Below, piece after piece: positions 51,135-59,890 of a DNA stretch of 64,000 nucleotides. The DNA is from CAYFQB01 sp964345225 (lineage in GTDB: Bacteria > Nitrospirota > Thermodesulfovibrionia > Thermodesulfovibrionales > UBA6898). The notes beneath the pieces are model-generated. The model did no database searches. It was not told the origin of the DNA and was given only the letters and a program-made list of their open reading frames with translations. Position 1 is the first letter of the stretch. Every line of letters begins with the position of its first letter. The stretch covers positions 124,001 to 188,000 of the forward strand of contig CAYFQB010000053.1 in NCBI GenBank assembly GCA_964345225.1, written 5' to 3'. The translations under genes were made by a program, and so were the position numbers.

Positions 51135-51644
51135 TTAATCATTAAACTCTATATCAGAAATTACTACCCAAACTTCCTTCAAGGCATCTGGCACATTGTT
51201 GATATTCATCCTGAAGCTTCTGTACTGGTTTTTTCTTAACGGACTTTTGTCATGTGAAGATGCTAAATATTGTTCGTCAAATATTACTCTGTCATTTTTA
51301 TCAAGACAAAATACTGTTAGTTGAATATCATCAATTTTTCTACTGCCTTTGTTGACGATATCGCCGTAAACTTTCAAACTTCCTTTTGTATCTATAATAT
51401 GCAGATTTTTAATGGGCAATTTATCTGTATATGCCTGAATCTCCTTGCGCAGTTCGATCTTCCTTTTCAGTTCTTTTATCTCTGAATTCATCTTCTCGAC
51501 ACGTACTCCCATTTTGTCAATTACATGTTCATGTTTTTTATCTGAGTAAAACTTCCATGCAACAAGTGCAATAACACCCAATATTAACAATATGATTATC
51601 AGATTTCTATAATCTCTTCCTGAATAATAAGTTACATATGACAT
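51135..51644 (-). CDS. Membrane-anchored coiled-coil protein with FxLYD-like domain
   Basis: The 169-residue protein has one membrane helix (LIIILLILGVIALVAWKFY) near residue 15 and a coiled coil (MGVRVEKMNSEIKELKRKIE). A C-terminal beta domain follows (LKVYGDIVNKGSRKIDDIQL, then TVFCLDKNDRVIF), like the FxLYD/DUF2393 group of periplasmic domains. GGAG precedes the ATG at good spacing. Function unknown. Confidence 0.65.
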   Translation of the reverse strand: MSYVTYYSGRDYRNLIIILLILGVIALVAWKFYSDKKHEHVIDKMGVRVEKMNSEIKELKRKIELRKEIQAYTDKLPIKNLHIIDTKGSLKVYGDIVNKGSRKIDDIQLTVFCLDKNDRVIFDEQYLASSHDKSPLRKNQYRSFRMNINNVPDALKEVWVVISDIEFND

Positions 51645-51914
51645 AAATTATCATCTCCTTAAATATTTGATGTAATTACTTCATATAAGTGTCGTTTATT
51701 ATACTCATAAAATGCAATGAAAATGAAGCTCCGAAAGCTTAAGCACGCGGTATCTCTTTTTTCTTCTGCGGAGACTAAGAAAATAGGCCTTGGCATCGGG
51801 ATTTTTAAATATTTGGGACAGGACATTTGGGGACATTGCCTACGACACTACTGTCGTTCCCTATCTATTGCTATATCTACTATCGCATATCTATATACGC
51901 ACCCAGCAAATGAA
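51645..51914. other. Gene-free stretch before the tRNA cluster
   Basis: No supported gene. It contains GGGACAGGACATTTGGGGAC and an AT-rich run of CTAT units. Two overlapping plus-strand frames run through the region, but they read into the antisense of the tRNA-Lys terminator and gene. Confidence 0.4.
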
Positions 51915-51944
51915 AAGGGGCTACAGGATAGCCTGCAACCCCTT
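51915..51944 (-). terminator. Rho-independent terminator of tRNA-Lys
   Basis: On the minus strand AAGGGGUUGCAGG pairs completely with CCUGUAGCCCCUU (two G-U pairs), leaving a four-base loop, and UUCAUUU follows. It starts ten bases after the tRNA-Lys CCA end. Confidence 0.75.
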
Positions 51945-51953
51945 GATTTTCAG

Positions 51954-52029
<76 letters not shown>

Positions 52030-52108
52030 ACATGAATTATTATGGAATACGGAGTTTGGATTTCGGATTTATAATTCCTCAATCCGCATTCTAAATACGC
52101 AACCGTTA

Positions 52109-52185
52109 TGGCGCGCCTGAGAGGATTCGAACCTCCGACCCTCGGCTCCGGAGGCCGATGCTCTAATCCACTGAGCTACAGGCGC
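52109..52185 (-). tRNA. tRNA-Arg (anticodon CCG)
   Basis: The 77-base cloverleaf has acceptor GCGCCTG paired with CAGGCGC, anticodon loop CTCCGGA, T-loop GGTTCGAATCC and encoded CCA. Confidence 0.95.
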
Positions 52186-52295
52186 ATTCCGATTTCAGAA
52201 TTCAGATTTCAGATTACAAAATTATAGGGACAGCATAAACTGTATTACAAAATTTGTAAAATCTGCATTCTGATTTCTGACTTCTGCATTTAATA

Positions 52296-52372
52296 TGGGG
52301 TGAGTGAGGGGACTCGAACCCCCAACACCTGGAGCCACAGTCCAGTGCTCTAACCGTTGAGCTACACTCACC
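52296..52372 (-). tRNA. tRNA-His (anticodon GTG)
   Basis: The 77-base cloverleaf includes the extra G at position -1 facing C73, as expected for tRNA-His. The anticodon loop is CTGTGGC, T-loop GGTTCGAGTCC, and CCA is encoded. Confidence 0.95.
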
Positions 52373-52476
52373 ATGTAATAGCTAAAGGCTAATAGTTAAT
52401 AAATAGAAAATTTCAATTAACTTTATTATACACCAACAACTTAAAATGGATGGTACATAATCCATGTGAATTTGTT

Positions 52477-52553
<77 letters not shown>

Positions 52554-52686
52554 ACATATGTTAATTATATATTATTTTAAAGAATGTTGATTATAAGAGT
52601 TAATTTGAAACTGTGTCAAGAACACGTTGACTGCTATATAAACTTTACTTTAGTATTTATTGTTTGTAATTTACAATTATAAAGTA

Positions 52687-52762
52687 GGGCGGTTAGCTCA
52701 GCAGGGAGAGCGCCACGTTCGCAACGTGGAAGTCGGGGGTTCGAATCCCCTACCGTCCACCA
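52687..52762 (+). tRNA. tRNA-Ala (anticodon CGC)
   Basis: The 76-base cloverleaf has acceptor GGGCGGT paired with ACCGTCC, including the G3-U70 identity pair of tRNA-Ala. The anticodon loop is TTCGCAA, T-loop GGTTCGAATCC, and CCA is encoded. It is the only plus-strand tRNA of the cluster. Confidence 0.95.
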
Positions 52763-52788
52763 ATAATTTACTAAGATCATCGATGAAA

Positions 52789-53793
52789 TTATAGCCGTTG
52801 TTCAAAAAATATCATTGCTGCAAGTATTAATAGTAATACAATCCATAAGGTTATTGCTGCTGTCACAGCCTTTTTGGCTCTTTTAGCTTCCCACCACTTA
52901 TTTGGCTGTATACCCTCGATAATGAATGTAATGACTCCTGCTAAATTTATACAAACAATATTTACGAAGCAGAGTAAAAGGGCCCCGTAAGCATCATGCC
53001 AGTACGTTGCACCAAACAGCAATCCTGATGCAACAAGAGGGGGGAGTATCGCAACTGCAACCATTACACCAACGAGTGCTTCCGCAACCCCTGTGGTTAT
53101 CGAATACGCTCCGGCAACTCCGCTGGCAAGGGCAAGAAAGATATAGTAGTGACTTACATTTGACCTTGTGGAAATTTGTGGGATATCTGGATCAACATTC
53201 ATCAAAATTCCCATAGTAATACTGATAACAAGTACAAGGAAAATTCCTGCAATGTTCGTAAAAATAGCCCTTCGTGCAAGTTTCATATCAGCAAGGGTTG
53301 TGGCAAGAGAAAAGGCCATATTTGGATATAAAAGAGGTGCAATTACCATCGAGCCAATAATGATCGCCACGTCATTTTTGAGCAACCCTATAGCAGCAAC
53401 AAATGATGCAACGATAGCCATTACGATATATTTTTTCGTGAGGCCCGAAACTAGCATCATTTTCTGATAAAGCTCCTCAATGCTGATTCTTTTGGGGCTT
53501 TTTTCTTCTATGACTTTTTCTTCTTTCTCCTTCTTATCCGGCTCATCAGGTCTGGGTATAGTTGCCTCAACAGAGAGTATCACTATGCGATTGGAATCTT
53601 TCGCTGGGAAATACTTCTCTATAAGATTTAGAATTTGTTCTGTATTTTCACTTTTCACCAGTATTTTTGAGACTGACTCATCATCTTGAAGGTGATCATG
53701 CCATGTGTCCAGGATTGGGGCATCTTTCATGAGAAAATCAATCTCATCAGCCTTATCCCTCTTGTGGTATATTTCAATTAAACGCAATGCCAT
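52789..53793 (-). CDS. DUF389 family membrane protein
   Basis: The 334-residue protein has an N-terminal soluble part (about residues 1-110; RLIEIYHKRDKADEIDFLMK, and a highly charged KKEKEEKVIEEKSPKR linker). About six membrane segments follow, typical of the DUF389/TIGR00341 family (NDVAIIIGSMVIAPLLYPNM, TGVAEALVGVMVAVAILPPL). The family's function is not established. It lies 26 bases downstream of corA on the same strand, so both may act in ion homeostasis. Confidence 0.85.
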   Translation of the reverse strand: MALRLIEIYHKRDKADEIDFLMKDAPILDTWHDHLQDDESVSKILVKSENTEQILNLIEKYFPAKDSNRIVILSVEATIPRPDEPDKKEKEEKVIEEKSPKRISIEELYQKMMLVSGLTKKYIVMAIVASFVAAIGLLKNDVAIIIGSMVIAPLLYPNMAFSLATTLADMKLARRAIFTNIAGIFLVLVISITMGILMNVDPDIPQISTRSNVSHYYIFLALASGVAGAYSITTGVAEALVGVMVAVAILPPLVASGLLFGATYWHDAYGALLLCFVNIVCINLAGVITFIIEGIQPNKWWEAKRAKKAVTAAITLWIVLLLILAAMIFFEQRL

Positions 53794-53819
53794 AATCTTT
53801 TCTCAAAGATAAGTATTTA

Positions 53820-54902
53820 TTAAAGCCATCGTTTTTTCCTGAAATATAGTAACATGGCTATACCGATGACAGCCATCAATCCCAGAGCAGTGGGATACCC
53901 AAGATACCAGTTCAATTCAGGCATGTTAAATGGACTCCGTTCCGGATTAAAATTCATTCCGTAAATTCCAGCGATGAAAGTGAGTGGTATGAATATTACC
54001 GCAAAGATTGTCAATATCTTCATGACTTCATTCATCCTATTGCTTACACTCGAAAGATATATATCAAGCATGCCTGAGACTATATCTCTGAATGTCTCAA
54101 TAGTATCTATTACTTGTACTGTATGGTCATATAAGTCCCTAAGATATATAATTGTAGAATCTCTTACTAAAGGAGTTTCTTCTCGTTGTAATGTACTTAT
54201 TACTTCCCTTAAAGGCCATACAGATTTACGAAGTAATATCATCTCTCTCTTCATGATATGTATTTTTTGTAAAGTATCAAGTGTTGGATTACTTACGAGC
54301 TCTTCTTCCATTTCCTCTATTACCTCACTAACTCCTTCAATCACCTTATAATAATTATCCACTACAGCATCTACAAGGGCATAAGCAAGATAATCAGCGA
54401 CTACCTTTCGTATTCGTCCTTTGCTGTTTTGAATTCGATACCTGACTGGATTAAATATGTCCCCATGTTTCTCCTGGAAGGTGATAACGAAGTTGGTGCC
54501 TAATATAAGACTCATCTGTTCTGATTCAATCTCTTTGGACTCGCCATCATAAGAATGCATCTTAATTACCAAGAAAATATAATTATCAAAAAACTCAATT
54601 TTTGGACGCTGTTCTGTGTTAACTATATCTTCAATAACTAACGGATGTAAGCCATAACAGCTGCCTATTTTTTCAATCTTGGATACCTCATGAAGACCAT
54701 CAACATTAATCCATGTAACTGTTGGTCTTTCTTTATAAGGAAAACACTCCTCAACTGTCTCAATCTCCCTCATATCAAAATTATTCTCGTCATAATCGAT
54801 TATGGTAATCTTTACCTTTTCAACTTTTTTCTCTCCTATATAAACAGGTGTCCCGGGCACAAGCCCAGCCTTTTTTGATATTCGTGGTACTAACTTTAAC
54901 AT
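53820..54902 (-). CDS. corA: Magnesium/cobalt transporter CorA
   Basis: This is a pentameric divalent-cation channel of the inner membrane. I start at 54902 (MLKLVPRISKKAGLVPG), where GGAGGT lies seven bases upstream. The 360-residue protein has the cytoplasmic funnel domain, with HPLVIEDIVNTEQRPKIEFF near residue 90. Two C-terminal membrane helices carry the selectivity motif GIYGMNFNPE near residue 315. It is the first gene of a pair with the DUF389 gene. Confidence 0.95.
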   Translation of the reverse strand: MLKLVPRISKKAGLVPGTPVYIGEKKVEKVKITIIDYDENNFDMREIETVEECFPYKERPTVTWINVDGLHEVSKIEKIGSCYGLHPLVIEDIVNTEQRPKIEFFDNYIFLVIKMHSYDGESKEIESEQMSLILGTNFVITFQEKHGDIFNPVRYRIQNSKGRIRKVVADYLAYALVDAVVDNYYKVIEGVSEVIEEMEEELVSNPTLDTLQKIHIMKREMILLRKSVWPLREVISTLQREETPLVRDSTIIYLRDLYDHTVQVIDTIETFRDIVSGMLDIYLSSVSNRMNEVMKILTIFAVIFIPLTFIAGIYGMNFNPERSPFNMPELNWYLGYPTALGLMAVIGIAMLLYFRKKRWL

Positions 54903-54947
54903 TGATATCACCTCCACTATCTAAATTGTACTTGCATCTTTTGCTTT

Positions 54948-55199
54948 CTAACGGGATTTGTCCTTTTTCCACGATGTCTCCCACCCAAAAAGAAGACCTA
55001 TAAAAAACCCAATAAAAAGGGATCCTAATAAGATAAGCACACGTGACAGGCTAATGTGCCAAAAAATAAATTTTATTTCTACAACAGCCGTATTTTGTAG
55101 TATAAAAACAGTAAAAATACTCAAAAGGGTAACTGCCACTATTGTTTTTATTTGTCCCTTTCCTTTACTATTTATTAGAGTTATTATAGAACTGCTCAT
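54948..55199 (-). CDS. LapA domain-containing membrane protein
   Basis: The 83-residue protein has two membrane helices (IKTIVAVTLLSIFTVFILQN and VLILLGSLFIGFFIGLLFGW) joined by NTAVVEIKFIFWHISLS, the pattern of the LapA (DUF1049) family. In E. coli LapA works with LapB in LPS synthesis control. No lapB is nearby, so the role here is inferred from family only. Confidence 0.8.
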   Translation of the reverse strand: MSSSIITLINSKGKGQIKTIVAVTLLSIFTVFILQNTAVVEIKFIFWHISLSRVLILLGSLFIGFFIGLLFGWETSWKKDKSR

Positions 55200-55242
55200 G
55201 AATATCTTCCTTTCTTTTTTCTATACGTTTTTTCTCATACAA

Positions 55243-56262
55243 TTAGAGAGCGAAATTATACTGCAAACCCAAAATCCACTGCCAGTCATTTTTTTTAACA
55301 TCTGACGGTGGATCACTGTTTCGCTCAAGGACGTTAGCAAGCCTAAGAGACCAGTTTGACCCAAGAGAGGAGTTTAGAGCAGCTTCATTACGAAGCTGGT
55401 ACTCCCCAACACTTTCGAGACTTGGATAGATAACGAAATAATCTGTAAAAGTGACGAAATTCATTATATTGTAAAAAAAATTGCTTGCCAGTCTGCCGGT
55501 CAGCCACTGATCATCTTCGCCTTCTTTCAAATCTTCAGAAAAATAAGACAATCCGCCTTCAACCAGTAGAGACTTTACCGGGTCCTCCCAGATTTGATAA
55601 CCGACGCCGGGACCTACTACCGTCCGCAGGTTCAAATTTCTAAATGTGTCATTAAGAAGCTCAATTCCAATGTATCCATACAGTTTTTTCGTGAAAAAAT
55701 AATCGTACTTTCCTGCTCCATAAGTATTACGTGCTGTAATCTCGTCTTCATCTTTCGCATAGTTAAACAGTAAACGCAAGCTAAAGCGTTCCTGGTCACT
55801 CCTGCGTGCTGCCTCAGCACCAACAGATGCGTTTGTCCTTTCCGTGTTACCTGATTGCATGCCCGCTCCGATATTAATATTCCCTTTCCATGAGGGCGGC
55901 ATTATAGGTGCGGGATTTATAGCAGAAACATTTTCCCAGGCAACAACAGTTTCCCTCCGTCCCTCTTTAGAGTCAACTACAAGATGTCCAGCCTCATCAG
56001 TTCTGACCTTGCCCTTTAACACTTCACCGCTTGTAAGATGAATCTCGACAGGATTAGTTGTATTAATCCTGATAATTTTAACCTTCCTGATTTTGATGGG
56101 ATCAGAGTAGTCTGTCTCCAGAGTTAACATCTCTTGCTCAACACCGATTACCGTCCCTGTCAGTTTGTCACCGTTTTCCAGTGTAATCTCGTCTGCAACG
56201 GCCTGTGTTACAAAAAGCAAGACAATAATAACTTGCAAATAGAAATTGACTGGAATTTTCAT
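55243..56262 (-). CDS. DUF481 outer-membrane protein (YdiY-like)
   Basis: This exported protein of about 339 residues starts at 56262, after a GGGGGG stretch. It has a signal peptide ending near QAVADE. Two short LSm-like beta modules follow (ITLENGDKLTGTVIG and VEIHLTSGEVLKGKV). A DUF481 beta-barrel then starts near SWKGNINIGAGMQSGNTERT and ends in an aromatic-rich strand, LQYNFAL. The family resembles E. coli YdiY. Transport role unknown. Confidence 0.85.
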   Translation of the reverse strand: MKIPVNFYLQVIIVLLFVTQAVADEITLENGDKLTGTVIGVEQEMLTLETDYSDPIKIRKVKIIRINTTNPVEIHLTSGEVLKGKVRTDEAGHLVVDSKEGRRETVVAWENVSAINPAPIMPPSWKGNINIGAGMQSGNTERTNASVGAEAARRSDQERFSLRLLFNYAKDEDEITARNTYGAGKYDYFFTKKLYGYIGIELLNDTFRNLNLRTVVGPGVGYQIWEDPVKSLLVEGGLSYFSEDLKEGEDDQWLTGRLASNFFYNIMNFVTFTDYFVIYPSLESVGEYQLRNEAALNSSLGSNWSLRLANVLERNSDPPSDVKKNDWQWILGLQYNFAL

Positions 56263-56345
56263 AACGACCCCCCTAGTATAGAGCACAGCTTTGATATTTG
56301 CTGGCTCAAAATCAAGACTTTTTTTTACAACTTCCCTATTTAGCT

Positions 56346-57242
56346 CTAATTGGATATATGTTCTTTTACAGCTACATTCAACGGTGCAGCCTGCCCCTGC
56401 TTGTCCTGTCCCATGTAGAGCGTGATATGCGGGAAAGGTATCTCGATACCAAGCTCATCAAATTTCTTCTTCATTCTGCGGTTAAATTCACGTCCGATGC
56501 GCCATTGCTTGATTGGTAGCGTCTTAATTCTTGCTTTTATCACAATAGATGAATCCGCAAACTGATCCAGTCCAAGGATTTCAATCGGTTCGAGTATATC
56601 ATCTTTGAACTCGGAATCGTTGCGCAGTTCCTCATCAATCTTTTTTAACACTTCAATAACTTCATCTACATCTTCACGGTATGCTATACCTATATCAAAA
56701 ACGTAACGTGAATAATCCTTTGTCATGTTTGTAATTACATCTATATTTCCATTTCGTACGTATTGAACATTCCCCGCCAGGTCCCTAAGCACGGTCATCC
56801 TTAGGTTAACCTTTTCTACCAGTCCTCCGCGGCCTGCAATTTGCACCACATCATTGACACGTATCTGGTCCTCAAGAAGTATGAAGAAACCGCTGATTAC
56901 ATCCTGTACAAGATTCTGAGCGCCAAATCCAATTGCCAGTCCAACTATCCCGGCTGCGGCGAGAATTGGTCCTATTTCAATACCAACCTCTTTCATTATT
57001 ATCATGGAAACAACGATAAGTATTAAAACGGTTAATATGTGCCGGACAACCGATCCAAGTGTTTCAGTGCGCTTCTGAGATTCTACGTCCTTCTGATATT
57101 TAGCAAAGGAAGCTATAAGTTTAGCTGAAAATATTTTTGCAAGTTTCAGCGCTATGATAGCTAAGATAATGGTTAGAATAATCTGAAGGCCACTTGAAAT
57201 CATCCATAATATTGCTTTCTGTATATACGGCTGTAAATTCAT
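56346..57242 (-). CDS. mscS: Small-conductance mechanosensitive channel (MscS family)
   Basis: This inner-membrane channel of 298 residues has three N-terminal membrane helices. The pore-lining TM3 pattern is ILAAAGIVGLAIGFGAQNLV near residue 93. The beta domain motif is VNDVVQIAGRGGLVEKVNLR, and a C-terminal alpha/beta vestibule ends in IEIPFPHITLYM. It would open on hypo-osmotic shock. Confidence 0.93.
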   Translation of the reverse strand: MNLQPYIQKAILWMISSGLQIILTIILAIIALKLAKIFSAKLIASFAKYQKDVESQKRTETLGSVVRHILTVLILIVVSMIIMKEVGIEIGPILAAAGIVGLAIGFGAQNLVQDVISGFFILLEDQIRVNDVVQIAGRGGLVEKVNLRMTVLRDLAGNVQYVRNGNIDVITNMTKDYSRYVFDIGIAYREDVDEVIEVLKKIDEELRNDSEFKDDILEPIEILGLDQFADSSIVIKARIKTLPIKQWRIGREFNRRMKKKFDELGIEIPFPHITLYMGQDKQGQAAPLNVAVKEHISN

Positions 57243-57441
57243 GACGTCCTCCTTACAAATAAAAATCTAGCTTTCTAAGCTGTTTATCATATAAATAACC
57301 CTATTTGACAGACGATTGTGATGTGGCAGGATTATTAAATAAATCATTACATAATCAGCAATTCAAATCAAGTATCTTCTTTATTGATTAAGAGGGCTTC
57401 AAGATATATAATTATTTTTTGAGTTATATTATTGGTACTTT

Positions 57442-57561
57442 ACCCCGGTAGAAAGCCCCGCTGCTAGCAGCGGGAATAAAATAAATTCTTTTTTGCGAAC
57501 ACGGGGTCTAATGTCCTGTGTGAGCATTATCGTTAGAAGGGCGAAGTTCTTCTAACGGGGT
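57442..57561. repeat. Long copy of the ACCCCGTTAGAA inverted repeat with internal hairpins
   Basis: The outer arms are ACCCCGGTAGAA (57442-57453) and TTCTAACGGGGT (57550-57561). Two perfect hairpins lie inside: CCCGCTGCTAGCAGCGGG (57456-57473) and CGTTAGAAG...CTTCTAACG (about 57531-57557). It ends 13 bases before the exchanger ATG, so it must form part of that mRNA's leader. The rest of the 57243-57574 stretch is AT-rich with no gene. Confidence 0.7.
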
Positions 57562-57574
57562 TTACTTAGATATT

Positions 57575-58555
57575 ATGATTTCGGAAACCTTCTTTTTAAT
57601 ACTGGGGTTTGCTCTATTGATCGGAGGCGGTGAAATGCTGGTGAGGGGTGCTTCTGCTCTGGCAAGGAGTCTAGGTGTTTCCCCGCTTGTAGTTGGACTC
57701 ACTGTCGTTGCCTTCGGTACAAGTGCACCTGAGCTTGCAATTAACCTTACGGCTGCATTAAAAGGAACAGGTGATATTTCATTTGGGAACATAATCGGAT
57801 CAAATATAGCAAATATCGGTTTGATAATAGGTATATCAGCTCTTATAAAGCCCCTGGACATTGAAGGCTCTGTTATTACCAGAGAAATACCGATGATGAT
57901 TCTTGCTACTGCTGCAGCCATGATTATGGGATTCGATCAGGTCCTGAGGTCAACTACAGAATCTTATGACCGAAGTGACGGAATAATTCTTTTACTTCTG
58001 TTCTGTGTCTTTCTTTATTACACTGCAAGCGAAGTCATAAGAAAACGAACAACAGACCCCTTTGTTGAACAAATGCATCAGATTGCTTTTCCGAAAAAAC
58101 TGAAATCTATAAGTATCAATATTTTTTTTACAGCTGGAGGATTTATTACACTTATTGGAGGAGGAAAATTTACTGTAGATTCAGCGATAAAAATTGCACA
58201 TGCCATGAACGTGCCAAACGTTATTATCGGTCTTACAATCGTTGCAGTTGGTACAAGCCTGCCTGAACTAGTTACATCTATTATTGCTACATGGCGGGGG
58301 CATAAAGACCTTGCAGTAGGCAATGTAATAGGCTCAAATATTTTCAACCTTCTCTTTATTACCGGCTTAAGTGCTTCTGCACGACCAATTCCGGTCCCTT
58401 CCTCAGGCCATACAGACCTATTCATGATGACGTTGCTGTCATTTCTACTACTTCACCTATCTATAAGCAATAGAAGAAAAATTGTCCGTTCTGAAGGATC
58501 GTTCCTTCTTGTTTTGTATTTTGGATACATACTGTGGCGAGCATTGTATTCTTAA
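57575..58555 (+). CDS. Na+/Ca2+ exchanger family protein (CaCA, YrbG-like)
   Basis: This is a cation/Ca2+ antiporter of 326 residues with about ten membrane segments. The two inverted alpha-repeats carry GTSAPELAINLTAALKGTGD near residue 49 with GNIIGSNIANIG, and GTSLPELVTSIIATWRGHKD near residue 227 with GNVIGSNIFNLL. All key Glu and Asn residues are present. It is bracketed by two copies of the same inverted-repeat family. Confidence 0.92.
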   Translation: MISETFFLILGFALLIGGGEMLVRGASALARSLGVSPLVVGLTVVAFGTSAPELAINLTAALKGTGDISFGNIIGSNIANIGLIIGISALIKPLDIEGSVITREIPMMILATAAAMIMGFDQVLRSTTESYDRSDGIILLLLFCVFLYYTASEVIRKRTTDPFVEQMHQIAFPKKLKSISINIFFTAGGFITLIGGGKFTVDSAIKIAHAMNVPNVIIGLTIVAVGTSLPELVTSIIATWRGHKDLAVGNVIGSNIFNLLFITGLSASARPIPVPSSGHTDLFMMTLLSFLLLHLSISNRRKIVRSEGSFLLVLYFGYILWRALYS

Positions 58556-58631
58556 ACTAAAAAATGTATTTTTCGGGCTAATCAAATAATTCTTTTATGG
58601 AAAAATTGTATGCTGAAGATTTGAATCTTTT

Positions 58632-58671
58632 ACCCCGTTTAGAAGGTGTTGTTATTTTCTTCTAAAGGGGT
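58632..58671. repeat. ACCCCGTTAGAA inverted repeat after the exchanger gene
   Basis: ACCCCGTTTAGAA (58632-58644) pairs with TTCTAAAGGGGT (58660-58671) around a 15-base loop almost identical to that at 17311-17325. It lies between two convergent genes and may also act as a two-way terminator. Confidence 0.7.
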
Positions 58672-58698
58672 TTACTCTAAAAAAGATATGTTCTATTC

Positions 58699-59268
58699 CT
58701 ATTCAATAACTGTCTTGGGGCTGCCGAGAGTGCCGAAGCGGCGTCTCACTATATCAAGATCAGGCTGCTGGCTTCTCTGCTTTTCAGCATCTTGAAGGGC
58801 ATCGACAAGCTTCAGGATTTCATAAAAGTTTCTTTCTGTCTTTAAAGAATGAAATAATTTAATCCTTAAAATACCTTTCGGGTCTGTAACAAATACACCT
58901 TTTACATCTGCAGCATATTCATTGCTCTGATTGTCTAATCCATAACTCCTGAGAATCTTTCTGTTAGTGTCATCTATTGTAGTTAGACTATGTTTTATCA
59001 TGTATTTTTTGAAAAAATTCCTTCCTGAGATAATACCAGAGGATACTCCCTCTCCCAAAGCAACAACCTTTATTTTCCTCTTGCATAAAATATGGTTGAT
59101 TGTTCTGGTTTTGAAAACAGGCAACAGATCTTCGGGGTGAGAAAATAATATAACCCAGTTACCTTTAAGATCGGTAAAATCAATTTCATTATCTCCAATC
59201 CCTGTTTCAAAGAATGGAGCTGTTTCTCCGAGTAATGGTCCTCTTTTATCGTCCAAAATATCCGCCAT
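58699..59268 (-). CDS. Peroxiredoxin-like protein lacking the peroxidatic cysteine
   Basis: The 189-residue protein follows the 1-Cys (Prx6-like) peroxiredoxin plan: GETAPFF near the N-terminus, then NWVILFSHPEDLLPVFKTRT. In active members this segment reads ...HPADFTPVCTTE; here the catalytic Cys is Phe (codon TTC). The only Cys is in ILCKRK, downstream. A conserved-type VFVTDPKGILRIKLFH follows. Either the activity is lost or the protein has a non-peroxidase role. It stands alone. Confidence 0.8.
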   Translation of the reverse strand: MADILDDKRGPLLGETAPFFETGIGDNEIDFTDLKGNWVILFSHPEDLLPVFKTRTINHILCKRKIKVVALGEGVSSGIISGRNFFKKYMIKHSLTTIDDTNRKILRSYGLDNQSNEYAADVKGVFVTDPKGILRIKLFHSLKTERNFYEILKLVDALQDAEKQRSQQPDLDIVRRRFGTLGSPKTVIE

Positions 59269-59849
59269 TTATAACCTCTCAATTCTTGATTCTTAGTTTA
59301 CAAGTATTATTGTTGTATGCTTTTATTCCGGTTACTGTAAGACCTGAATCCGCCCCGGCGGATTTACCGATGAGAACTATCTCTGAGTAGAAAAGAATAT
59401 AATTTACAAAGCTTAATGATATAATGCCGTCTGATATGTGTGTATCATGTTGTTGATTAGAATTCAAACACAGGTGCATCCAATGTTCTCCTGTCATTAC
59501 ATTTAAAAGGAAGCCTATTTAAATTGTATCTCATTTAATAAGTATGTCAAGGATAAAAATTTAAATTTTCCGATATAAATCTATAAAATTTTATTATGTA
59601 ATTCTGTATCTTTATAATCATGTTTTTTTAAAAAAAGTGGACAAATTTTGGCACTCAAAATATTAACCAAAAAATACATTTAACATTAATAACATATGCC
59701 TTTAAGTAATTTATTTTTTGCTCAAAAAATAAATTTTTAACTATCTATATAAAAAATTTGCTTCCTGAAAAAATTGTTTCATCAAAATCTCTTTTTTTGG
59801 TAAAATATAAATTCTTATTACCAAAATTTAAAACTCCATTTTGGAAGGG
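59269..59849. other. Gene-free AT-rich region
   Basis: A perfect hairpin AATCCGCC-CC-GGCGGATT lies at 59347-59364. A second symmetry CCAAAAT...ATTTTGG spans 59821-59844. A minus-strand frame at 59279-59497 (72 codons) has no recognisable sequence and I do not call it. The rest is AT-rich with no visible gene. Confidence 0.45.
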
Positions 59850-59879
59850 GAGGGGCTTCCAGGGGGTAGGAAGCCCCTC
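59850..59879 (-). terminator. Hairpin downstream of ftsZ
   Basis: GAGGGGCTTCC (59850-59860) and GGAAGCCCCTC (59869-59879) are perfect 11-base arms with an 8-base loop, 11 bases past the ftsZ stop. No U-run follows at once. The A/T-rich symmetry CCAAAAT...ATTTTGG comes next. It is a probable transcription end or mRNA-stabilising stem for the division operon. Confidence 0.6.
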
Positions 59880-59890
59880 GGTGGGGGGAA

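Noticed and set aside
59279..59497. 72-codon minus-strand frame upstream of the peroxiredoxin-like gene
   Set aside because: No family likeness or ribosome site; it runs through a perfect hairpin and AT-rich sequence. It may be a remnant, but I cannot support it.
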